Shown here: piece after piece, positions 55,858-64,000 of the stretch
How the letters are laid out: each line of letters starts with the position of its first letter
Position numbering within the stretch: position 1 is the stretch's first letter
Assembly: GCF_000002875.2 (NCBI RefSeq)
Contig: NC_009413.2
Span: 935,823-999,822 of the forward strand
DNA length: 64,000 nt
Direction of reading: 5' to 3'
From: Leishmania infantum JPCM5
Taxonomy: Eukaryota > Euglenozoa > Kinetoplastea > Trypanosomatida > Trypanosomatidae
The notes under the pieces: generated by a model
Told to the model about the DNA's origin: nothing
Seen by the model: only the letters and a program-made list of their open reading frames with translations
The model's database searches: none
Translations under genes and position numbers: made by a program

Positions 55858-57462
55858 TCAAAAGGTCGAGCCGGCGAATGCCTTCATTATGCGCTCCTTG
55901 GCTTCCGTGAAGCGCGCCTCGTCGCCGGAGAGCATCGCCTCATCCACGCCCGTGACCTGCCGCAGCAGCTCGCCACTGTCCTCACCGAGCGTATCGCGAT
56001 AGCCGTAGTAGCCCTCCTTCACCAGCCCCTCGCCTGCCCGTGACGCGCGAATCATGGTGTTGTAGGTGTCCATGAGCACCTCGTAGAATGGGCTGGCAAC
56101 GCCACTAGTCTGCATGCGCTCGTGAAGACCGTCGACTGTCGCCGCGAAGAGGTGGTGCTCGTGGCCACGGAAGATCGCCTCAGCGGCATCTTGCTTGCGG
56201 AAGTAGAAGTCCAGCTTGCGGCCAAGAGCAAATTCGCGCGATACAAGACACGTGCAGGCACACCAGAGCGTGGACACGGCTGGCAGCGGCAGCGGCGTGC
56301 CGGCTGCATGGCCCAAGAGCTTGTTCACGAGTTGCTCTGTGGCCGCGACGGCGTGCTGGGCGTAGGCGGCCAGGGACGTCACGCTCGTGCCCGTGTACAC
56401 GCTACTCACCAAGCCAGCTCCGAAAGAGCAGAGCGGCACGCAGCCATTCACAATGGCCAGGATGGCGGCTGCGTCAGGGGCGGTCAAGTAGGTGACGGAC
56501 TCGCGAGGAAAAAAGATGCGAAGCTGATCTGCGAGCGCCTCTTGCCGGCCGGCATCAGCGGCAATGGATGGTGTCCATGCGGCGAATGTGAGCGCCACGC
56601 CGGAAAAGGCATGAGGAAGCTCCCTGCCTGACGCAGACGAAAGTGCCGCCCTCGTTCCACCTTCGCCGGCACCACCGTCTGCGCCGGCAGCCACCGGCAG
56701 TGCGCTTGGGGGTCTGGATGAAATGAGCGAAGAAAGAGTCGCAGATGCCCCGCTCGATGCCAGCGGCGTCGACTGCAGAGACCACTCCTTCGCCAGCACC
56801 GGGCCCGACGCCACCAACACCGGCGTCTCGATTTCGGATAGTGAGTCCGGCGCCGCTGAACTGGCATCTTCTGCGAGGGGACCGTTTAGAAGCGCATCCG
56901 CAAGCTGCGCTGGCACCGCTCCATCAGCGGCGAAGCCTCGTGTGAACACCACGACAAATCCATTGGAAGGCGCTGGTTCTGATTGCAACGACGCAATCGC
57001 AGCCGGCGAGGAGCGCCACCGGGTGAGTACATCATGGGTCGCTGGGCAGTGTTCGTTCCCGAACGCGGCGCGCGCCCATGCATCATGCCCAGGCAGGTAC
57101 GACGCACAAGGAGTGCACAAGAACAGAGGGTGCTGGGCCCGCTTGCGGTTTATCGCGGATGCGGCGTCGCGGCAGAATTGCTTCAAGTCCTGCAGGTGAA
57201 CGACAGACGGCCATGGAGTTGCGGTAATGCTTGAGGGTGCAGCGGGTGACGAAGAGGCACCGGTAGAGCTGCCCTCTGCGCCTGAAAAGTTCGCTAGATC
57301 GCCGCTGTACGTCGAAGACAGCGTCGCGTTCGCTTTCTCCGGTGCCGCCATAGCAGCGTCCCGCGTCAAAAGGGTGACGGAGTCGACGCTGTGGTTTGCT
57401 GCGAGGGCGCAGGCGCACGCCTTACCCAGCTCTCCGGCACCAAGAACGGTGGCCGTTCTCAT
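55858..57462 (-). CDS. Glycerol-3-phosphate-dehydrogenase-fold protein, probable pseudoenzyme
   Basis: The open frame reaches 57684 but the conserved Rossmann start is Met75 (57462): MRTATVLGAGELGKAC, a GxGxxG dinucleotide motif at residues 8-13; 534 residues. Landmarks of the NAD-dependent glycerol-3-phosphate dehydrogenase family follow: GFVVVFTRGF (family: SL.KG), VLVASGPVLAKEW (family: LSGPNLA.E), AAILAIVNGCVPLCSFGAGL (family: GALKN..A.GAG) and SREFALGRKL (family: SRN...G). The two catalytic lysines of the family fall on Arg and Val here, and the Asn of SRN on Glu. A Ser/Ala-rich insert of about 80 residues splits the Rossmann part. The C-terminus GSTF is not a glycosome signal (known glycosomal enzyme: SKL-type). 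The role is unknown; a substrate-binding or regulatory function is possible. Confidence 0.7.
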   Translation of the reverse strand: MRTATVLGAGELGKACACALAANHSVDSVTLLTRDAAMAAPEKANATLSSTYSGDLANFSGAEGSSTGASSSPAAPSSITATPWPSVVHLQDLKQFCRDAASAINRKRAQHPLFLCTPCASYLPGHDAWARAAFGNEHCPATHDVLTRWRSSPAAIASLQSEPAPSNGFVVVFTRGFAADGAVPAQLADALLNGPLAEDASSAAPDSLSEIETPVLVASGPVLAKEWSLQSTPLASSGASATLSSLISSRPPSALPVAAGADGGAGEGGTRAALSSASGRELPHAFSGVALTFAAWTPSIAADAGRQEALADQLRIFFPRESVTYLTAPDAAAILAIVNGCVPLCSFGAGLVSSVYTGTSVTSLAAYAQHAVAATEQLVNKLLGHAAGTPLPLPAVSTLWCACTCLVSREFALGRKLDFYFRKQDAAEAIFRGHEHHLFAATVDGLHERMQTSGVASPFYEVLMDTYNTMIRASRAGEGLVKEGYYGYRDTLGEDSGELLRQVTGVDEAMLSGDEARFTEAKERIMKAFAGSTF

Positions 57463-59604
57463 GTCGACTGGCAGTCTCTTTGAAAAAAAAAAACGTAAAG
57501 AAGGCGGGATGAGACAAGCGTGGCCGCTGGGAGAGGGGGAGGGCAGGTGGGCAAACACGCACGCACCGGTGCCGTGCACGTACGGCCGTGAAGGGCGCAC
57601 GAACATGGTTGCCCGTGTGCACGCGAAAGAAGGAGAGGGAGCGAGAGAAGGCAGGTGGAGCCACCGTCGGTTGGAAAACAACAAATGATGCGGTTCGAAG
57701 AATCAAATGAATCCAAGACAAACGGGCATGCGCACACTGGTCTCATCTGTCTTGTCCTCGCTGATTATTTTCGTCGCCATCGTTCCCTTTTCCTCTCGTA
57801 CGGGACTCACGTGAGTTCTCGCCGCTGCGATACGCAGCGACCCGGGGGAGGGCCGCTCTTTTCAACTGCACGGAGGGGGGACAAAGAGGGGGGAGAGGCC
57901 AAGGTGAGATGCAATGAAGTGGGGGCAGAACAGACAAGCGGCAAGGAATGGCGGTGGGAAGCCGGCCTCTTTCCTAATCCCGCCAACACAGCTGAATGAG
58001 CCGCCTCGCAGTACGAAGAAGGATGACCTGTTTCAGCGCGCCGGCATGTCTCCTCCTTAGCTCTCGCTTGCTCCCTCCCCTTTGCTTTCTTGCATTTCTA
58101 GCATTCAAGTCCTGCAGGCGGTATTTCATTTCGTTTCTTGAGGTCTGGTTGCAGCTCTTTGAGGTGCGTCTTCGCTGGGCAGTTTCGCAGCTCTCGCACT
58201 CTCGGAAAAGAGGTGTAGAAGAGGCGGTAGTGAAGGTTCAGATAAGAGCACGAGTACGCGAAGAGGTGCGCCTTTCCAGCATGATAGTGATGCCGCACTA
58301 ACCACAATACGGCAAACAACCACGAATCATGATATATGTAAAAAAAAAAAAAACGGGAGAGAGATAGCGAGCGAGAGCACACCTCAGCTGAAAAAGCGCA
58401 AAAGAATGCGCGGACGCCCACGGCATGCCACGTGTGTAGCCGTTGTCACAAGTTGATATAAGGGGTAGATACTGATACGCAGTAAAAAGCATAAAACAAC
58501 AACGAAATAACAAAAACAAAGGTCGGACTCTGGTCATCCACGTGAGCGGGAGCGAAACACACAAAAATGCGCGCATGCAATAACGGTCCTGTTCCGCTAA
58601 CGTGACCACCCTTTCGGCCGTGTGAGATGAGCTGCACGCCAACCCACTGGCACTGCCGCAGGCCACATCCGCGTGGTGCAAAGCAGCGCTAGACACACGC
58701 GCGTTACAGCCATGCGCCGACTCAGTCGGCTGAGCGCGGCCCCTGCCTCGAACCCTGCCCATCCACCCGCACCGCAGGTCCGCCTCACAGCCGCGCCACC
58801 CATTGTGCCGGTCCCCATCTGGGGCATCCGCCTCCGGGTGGCACTCAAGCTCCCCACACCAGAGGGTGTGACCCACGGGGATGGGATACGTACGAGTCGC
58901 GCTGGCACTTCGCCCATCACACGGATATCACAAGAGTATTCGCTGTGGCAAGTCTCTCTGCCGCCTCGTCGACCAGGACCTGACCGCCGACATCCGTAGC
59001 GGCAAACCACTCTGGCCTCCCCCTCACGTCGTAGGCACTTGGCCCTGTCACCACCAGAGGTGGCTCGGCATTGGCAGGGGATAGGGAGAGGCTGCTTGGC
59101 TTCTCCACTCAGAGTGGGGGGTGCACTGGACCCTGCGGTACCGCGCACAGAGGGGTGTGTTCCTCCGCCATGGGGATTGAACGAGGGCAAGTACGGAAAC
59201 AAAAATAAAGCGAGAAATGCTTCGATCATCAGAGCGCTGTGTGAGGAGCTAAAATGGTGCGAGGAGACAGGGGGGAAGAACACATGCGAGCGCGGTGGAG
59301 AGGTGCACGCGAGAGGGCGAGCACACAAAGAGAGGGCGACGTGGAGAATTCCGTGTCACAGTCCGGCTACACGACTGCCCCGGCGTGTGTGCGGACGTGT
59401 TCACGCAAGTGGGAAAAATCAACTAGGGACACCCTCATTTGCGAGGAGGCAGCTCAAACGCGCTGGCACGCACGTACGTCCGCTTACTACTCCAGCTCAC
59501 GGCCCGCCCCTCCCCTTTTGCTCCCTCCTCTCCCTCATCATTCTCTCGCTCTGTTCAGTTACATCCTCGACTCTCCCCTCCCTGGGGCTCGTGAGCGCAT
59601 GGAG
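57463..59604. other. Intergenic region with SIDER-like element S6
   Basis: An A11 run (57482-57492) is a T11 tract on the minus strand 20 bases upstream of the dehydrogenase-like ATG and probably part of its trans-splice signal. Element S6 lies at 58598-59180. An A13 run lies near 58340. No other gene seen. Confidence 0.6.
58598..59180 (+). mobile_element. SIDER2-like retroposon, element S6
   Basis: Starts like S5 (taacgtgaccaccctttcgg) and is nearly the same as S5 for the first 130 bases, then follows the family pattern to the cagaggggtgtgttcctccg end. It is followed by A-rich sequence near 59185-59220. It lies 425 bases downstream of the aminopeptidase stop, antisense. Confidence 0.65.
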
Positions 59605-62211
59605 TCAGTGACGGCAGAATACGTGAGGCAGGGAAGCCTTCCACTTTTTGTTCAGCCACGAACGAATGCGCAGCTCCTCAGCGGCGCGGCCGATGGCGAG
59701 GCGGGCATTAGGAAGTGGATGCGTCTCGAAGAAAGCCTCGAACTCGTCCGCCGCAGCATCGCCAGAGAGCGCCTCACCCAGGAAGCCCACAATAGCCTGG
59801 ATACGGAACTGGCCGCCACCCCACTGCGCGTTCACTGCGTCGAAGTTGTTCTGAAAGGCCTGCCACACCTCCGCGCCCGAGATCGCTGGATTCGACGCGA
59901 GGCTCCAGAAGACTTGCCCGCCGTATTGGCTGCGGACGCCGTCGTTCTCGATGCATTTTTTCATGATGTCCAGCGCAAAGTCAACTGAGGCGCCGCTCGT
60001 CATGGCCAGGACCAGCGAACGGCACAGCTCCTCGTTGCCGTCCACCTCCTGCAGTTTCGCGTACAGCTGCGCGTTGCGCGCTGGAAGGTCGGCGGGGTCG
60101 GCCATGCGAACCCAGGCACGTAGGCAGGAGCTGAGCGTGCCAGCGTTGAAACCTGCCCCGGAGAGGAAGTCCTGTGCCTGCTGCAGAGCCCACTGGATCA
60201 CCGGGTGCGCAGAGACCTCCGCCGGCTCCCAGCTGTTCAGCAGAGTGGAGATACTGGCGTCGAGGTAAAAGTTGCGGCGCAGCGACGCGCTGTCGTCCTG
60301 CGGGCTGACTCCTATAAAGGACTCGGCGACAGGGATGAGGAAACCATGCAGCTCCTTGGTCAGGCTCTTTGTCAGAGAAGCATCGTCGAAAGAGCGGAGG
60401 AAGGTACCCATGGTCTGCATGTACTCTCGCAGCACATAGATATCCTTCTCGAACGCCGAAACGGCCTTCGCGATCCTCGCCAGCCGCGGAATGTCATCGT
60501 AGCCCATCCGAATCGCAGCCAGCGTGTCGGAAAAGAGGGAGCGGCGATCGGCAGGGGAAAGCTGGCTGTAGTTGGCGAGCCATGCATCGAAGATAGCGTT
60601 GTCGTACCGGCAGCGGTAGAAGCCGGTACGGCGCGGGTTGGCGTTGGCAAAGGCCCCCTTCGCAATGCCGGCCGGCAGGGTCACCTCCATGGAGTTGTCG
60701 CAGCGCAGCATCGGTGTCGCACGCCCAGCGGCAGGGTCGATGCCCTCCACGACAAGCGGCACGCACCACGTCCGCATACTCTTCGCCGACGCCGTGACGA
60801 AGCGGCATGGTTCTTGCGTCACCACGATGGTGTTCTCGTCCTGTCTGGCCACGTGGATCATTGGGTAGCCCATCTGCGTGGTGAAGCTGGTGAGGGCCTC
60901 GGTGATGGGCAGCTTGGACGACTCCTCGAGCGCCTCCCAGAGTTGCACCGTTTTGGTGTCCCCGAACTGGTGCTTTCCGATGTAGTGTGCGACGGCAGAT
61001 TCCCACTTATCGCCAAGGAACGCCTGCAACATGAAAACCAGGCCCATGCCCTTGTTGTAGCTGATGCTGTCGAAGATCTGGGTAATATCTCCAGGATCGT
61101 GGATGGGCACCTCAACTGGGTGACTGTACTCGTATATGTCGTCGTTCAGCGCCGACACCACCTGCAGCGCCGCAGCGTCCAGAGCGTTCCACTGTGGCGC
61201 GTACGCGTGCGTCGCGTGGTAGCCACACCACGACGCAAAGCCCTCCTTGAGCCACAGACCCTCCCACCAGTTGATGGCAACAAGGTTACCAAACCAGTTG
61301 TGCGAGACTTCGTGGCATACCAGGTTCGACGTGCCGCGCTTCGCCTCCACGCTTGACTGCTGCGGGTCCACCAGTATCGCCTCAGCGCACGTGATGCAGC
61401 CCCAGTTCTCCATCCCACCGATCGGGAAGTCGGGAATGGCAACGACGTCCAGCTTTGGTAGCGGGTACTTGCACTGGAAGAACTTCTCAAAGAACTCAAG
61501 AGCAAACACGGTGGTGCTGAGGGCAAACTGCGCCCGTCCCACCTTGCCCAGCGTCGCGTACACGCTGACCGGGATGCCGTTGACGACGGTGCTGATGTGC
61601 TCCAGCTCACCGACGACACAGGCTGTCAGGTACGGCGGGCACCTGGGCACTGTTTGAAAGGTGTGCACCACGGTGTCCCCTTTCACAGTCTTCGACGTCA
61701 GAGGGCCGTTAGAAAGGACGACGTAGTGCTCCTCCGACTTTGGCAGCGTCACGGTCAGCGTGAAATCCGCGCGCTGCGCCGGCTCGTCGTGGCAAATATA
61801 GAAGAGTCGCGCTGACACGGGCTCGAAGTGCGTGGAGGCCATACGGTGCTGCTTTCCATTATGCTTGAAGTTCACCTGGTAGAAGCCGCGCAGCTCCTTT
61901 TGGATTACATGCGTGAACTCAAACTGCAACGTCGGGTCTGCCAACGCCATTGTCTCCGCGTCCAGCTTCAGCACAAGCGTGTGCGCCGTGTTGTCGCGCC
62001 GTACCAGAGTGGCGCCTTTCACTGACGTCACCTCGATCGACGGGGCTGCATGCAGCTGGATCGTGTCGCAGTCCGGGAAGGCAGGACAGCGCTGCAGGTG
62101 CACCGTTTCCACCGCTGCGTAGCTCCACGTGGAAAGATCCACCGCAACGCGCAGGTGATACCCGGAGGGCACATACGGGTTCTCCAGTTTGACGCTCTTT
62201 GTCATCGACAT
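59605..62211 (-). CDS. M1-family zinc aminopeptidase (puromycin-sensitive-like)
   Basis: The first in-frame ATG is at 62211, giving 868 residues beginning MSMTKSVKLENPYVPSGYHL (second Met at residue 3). The N-terminal beta domain spans about 15-195. The exopeptidase motif GGMENWG (265-271) and zinc site H300-E-V-S-H304 with Glu323 (LKEGFASW, the third ligand) are intact. A YNKGMGLVFML segment supplies the catalytic tyrosine. The ERAP1-like C-terminal helical domain (about 520-860) is complete. There is no signal peptide from this start, so cytosolic trimming of proteasome-derived peptides is the likely role. Translation from the upstream open frame would need a non-ATG start. Confidence 0.96.
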   Translation of the reverse strand: MSMTKSVKLENPYVPSGYHLRVAVDLSTWSYAAVETVHLQRCPAFPDCDTIQLHAAPSIEVTSVKGATLVRRDNTAHTLVLKLDAETMALADPTLQFEFTHVIQKELRGFYQVNFKHNGKQHRMASTHFEPVSARLFYICHDEPAQRADFTLTVTLPKSEEHYVVLSNGPLTSKTVKGDTVVHTFQTVPRCPPYLTACVVGELEHISTVVNGIPVSVYATLGKVGRAQFALSTTVFALEFFEKFFQCKYPLPKLDVVAIPDFPIGGMENWGCITCAEAILVDPQQSSVEAKRGTSNLVCHEVSHNWFGNLVAINWWEGLWLKEGFASWCGYHATHAYAPQWNALDAAALQVVSALNDDIYEYSHPVEVPIHDPGDITQIFDSISYNKGMGLVFMLQAFLGDKWESAVAHYIGKHQFGDTKTVQLWEALEESSKLPITEALTSFTTQMGYPMIHVARQDENTIVVTQEPCRFVTASAKSMRTWCVPLVVEGIDPAAGRATPMLRCDNSMEVTLPAGIAKGAFANANPRRTGFYRCRYDNAIFDAWLANYSQLSPADRRSLFSDTLAAIRMGYDDIPRLARIAKAVSAFEKDIYVLREYMQTMGTFLRSFDDASLTKSLTKELHGFLIPVAESFIGVSPQDDSASLRRNFYLDASISTLLNSWEPAEVSAHPVIQWALQQAQDFLSGAGFNAGTLSSCLRAWVRMADPADLPARNAQLYAKLQEVDGNEELCRSLVLAMTSGASVDFALDIMKKCIENDGVRSQYGGQVFWSLASNPAISGAEVWQAFQNNFDAVNAQWGGGQFRIQAIVGFLGEALSGDAAADEFEAFFETHPLPNARLAIGRAAEELRIRSWLNKKWKASLPHVFCRH

Positions 62212-62699
62212 GGCTGCCAGCGGAGAAGAGGAGCCGGGGAAGAGACTGGGGGTGGGGTGGTCGAGGTGAGAGATGCCAAACAGAAAATAGGAAAGGCAGC
62301 AGACGCACACGAAGCCAGCAGAGCGGGCGGCAAGAAACAGACCCACACACACACACAAATGTAAGCTAACAAACCAGCGAAAGACAGACGTGCTTCCCTC
62401 TCCCTCCGTGCCAAGAACGGCGTAAGGGGGTTGCTAACGGGAGATATGCGATATAATCTGAACAACAACGGTCATATGTGCACGTTTTTTTTTCATTCGC
62501 ACGCATGCGCGAGTGCAGAGGATGGAAGTAGACGCAGCGGAAGAAAAGTACCAAAGGGGATCAGGAAGCAGACACAGATGCAGACAGCACATGATGCAAA
62601 GCAGAGCATCAACGGAGGAAGATGTGCAGCGCTGTAGAGAGCGGCTTGATGAAAGAGATTTTAGTCTCCCACATATCAATCTACAACGCGCAAGCCGGT
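62212..62699. other. 5' flank of the aminopeptidase gene
   Basis: CA run near 62344-62357 and T9 near 62485-62493. No gene seen. Confidence 0.6.
62246..62262 (-). promoter_or_regulatory. Predicted trans-splice acceptor of the aminopeptidase mRNA
   Basis: Minus-strand tract ccaccccacccccag with AG at 62246-62247 and a 34-base 5'UTR to 62211. It lies inside the extended open frame, which supports the internal ATG as the real start. Confidence 0.4.
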
Positions 62700-62990
62700 G
62701 AAGATACGCATAAGACTGCAGCTCACCTACGTGTGCTGTGCTACAGCGAAACCCTGGCCAGCCAGGGCGAACCGCCCTGCCGACGGATCGGGCCATGCGC
62801 CTTGCGGGCTCTTTTCGTCCTTCGTCCCTTCTTCGCACACGTGCTGCGCCATCGACGCCACACGGAGACTCGCGTGGGCTGCATGCCTTGATCCACGCGG
62901 TCCGTGCCCGGGCTCCTGCTCGAGGGCGCGAGCGGTGGCGCCCGTCGTGCGGACAATAAGGGCGTGGCCGAGGCGCATGCCGGGAGAGTT
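62700..62990 (+). repeat. Diverged relative of the 399-bp LRR-array repeat
   Basis: Same order of blocks as at 3070-3250: gcagc/ctcacct, gctgcgcca..gctaaa-like, gggccatgcgcc, cgtccttc and cacggagactcgcg, with many substitutions and small indels. It indicates that the array repeat belongs to a dispersed degenerate family. Confidence 0.6.
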
Positions 62991-64000
62991 CAAGGAGGGG
63001 GCGGGCCAGCCTCAGGTCATGGCCCTCTGAAACCCGGCACAACCTGCCTGTATGCCATGCTTTTCTCCCTCTCAGCTGCCTCAAGCCGCGGCACCCCATA
63101 GGATGGCGTGGCGGCTCTCCACATGGGAGCCTGGAGGGCTCGATGGTGCCATTCGGGGGTGTTCTCGTCCTGCTTCCGGCATCCGTGCCTCATCAGCCGG
63201 CCCGGTCGGATGGAGGAGGTGCCGCCTGCTTGCGCACGCGTGCGCCTCGGCGTCGATCGGTATGGATCTCTTCGCGCCGCTTTCGCCCATCACTCCTGCT
63301 CGGCTGACCTCTGCATGCCGTGACTGGATGTGGCGCAGCACGCCAGCTGTGGCTGGCAGCGCATGCTGCAGCGTGCTCGCACTTTCCGACCTTGGGATTT
63401 GCTTCAGCACGACGTTGCTGTCCGGGGAGGGGGTTCGCTGCACTCGCGCTCCCTTTCCGACGATGCCACAGGGAGGAGGCGTGGCTGGTTGGCCTGCCCG
63501 CACGCACCGCGACAGGCCGGACGCTGCCGTGAGTGTGAGGCAGCAGGGGGCACTCCACCTTCTCCCGAGGCCGCGCGCCTTCCAAAGGCGGGGGCGGAGG
63601 CTCTGGCGGGCGCGCAAGCACCACAGCGCTAGCGCGCTAGTAGGCCGCACGCCCTCAGCACTCCATGCTGTCGCCGCCACCCAGCCGCCGCTGCAGGAAT
63701 CCAAAGTACGGTCAAGGCACCCATGCGCAGCTGGGCGAGCATCGCCTCCTATCGTCGCGTGAGCGCGGCTTTGGGCGATGTCGGGCTGGCGTCGAAGACC
63801 GGCATCCGGGTCCTTAATCAATATCGTTGGAGTCGACTCATTTGCACATGTCTGCTTGGCACGCATATCCGCTATATCCCTGCGCCTCATTAGTCGCAGA
63901 GAAGCGGAAGTCACCGGCGCCCGTGGCGGGCGAGTAGCGCGCGTATGGGGTTTTTTTTTGAATCACTGACAGAATTCTCATTGATCTGGTCCAAGCACGA
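62991..64000. other. GC-rich region at right edge, no gene supported
   Basis: Long open frames on both strands (for example minus 63081-63914) reflect high GC; their translations are rich in Arg, Ala, Pro and Cys without domain-like pattern. It may continue the degenerate element that starts at 62700. Confidence 0.45.

Noticed and set aside
63081..63914. 277-residue minus-strand open frame at the right edge
   Set aside because: The long frame follows from GC content; the translation has no domain-like pattern, and the region looks like degenerate repeat.
1..64000. Search for a strand switch, CRISPR array or bacterial-type operon signals
   Set aside because: All supported genes lie on one strand with trypanosomatid spacing; no regularly spaced short repeats with unique spacers and no Shine-Dalgarno pattern were seen.

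Overview
The window looks like nuclear DNA of a trypanosomatid, most likely Leishmania. Every convincing protein gene is intronless and lies on the minus strand, as in a polycistronic unit transcribed from right to left. Genes are separated by long pyrimidine- and microsatellite-rich intergenic stretches with AG dinucleotides behind polypyrimidine tracts, the form of trans-splice acceptors. Several 3' flanks carry about 0.4-0.6 kb dispersed elements that resemble the SIDER retroposons known from Leishmania. From memory the gene order (sterol C-8 isomerase, kinase, RabGDI, dynamin-like protein, M1 aminopeptidase) resembles Leishmania chromosome 29; this was not checked. The sequence is draft quality, with two N gaps of about 100 bases and one single n.

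Layout from left to right (transcription runs the other way). 1-877: 5' part of a UDP-glucose:glycoprotein glucosyltransferase (UGGT) gene running off the left edge. 3051-11157: tandem array of a secreted leucine-rich-repeat (LRR) protein gene, one copy interrupted by a gap and one complete, with a period of about 3.94 kb and a 399-bp direct repeat at both outer ends and at the internal junction. 12106-12777: sterol C8-isomerase/sigma-receptor-like protein (ERG2). 16709-16928: a possible small membrane-protein gene with a one-base frame problem in a G5 run. 20463-22199: CDK-like kinase with large inserts. 26827-28164: Rab GDP-dissociation inhibitor. 28920-30764: DTW-domain protein with a C-terminal zinc finger. 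31871-33475: protein with three zinc ribbons and a presequence-like N-terminus. 37053-41363: large type I surface protein with six previously unrecognised (by me) four-cysteine modules. 45280-47382: dynamin-like GTPase. 49291-50757: LRRC6/DNAAF11-type cilium assembly factor. 52824-53440: a decayed coding relic. 53490-54605: kinetoplastid hypothetical protein. 55858-57462: a glycerol-3-phosphate-dehydrogenase-fold protein that seems to lack the catalytic lysines. 59605-62211: M1 aminopeptidase. 62700-64000: degenerate repeat with no gene that I can support.

The genes do not form one pathway, as expected for a trypanosomatid polycistron. Functional themes are ER quality control (UGGT), ergosterol synthesis (ERG2), vesicle and organelle membrane dynamics (RabGDI, dynamin), RNA modification or mitochondrial biogenesis (DTW and zinc-ribbon proteins), flagellum assembly (DNAAF11) and the cell surface (LRR array, six-module protein). 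The observations I rate highest are the six-module surface protein, the repeat-bounded LRR array whose copy number the assembly does not resolve, and the probable G3PDH pseudoenzyme.
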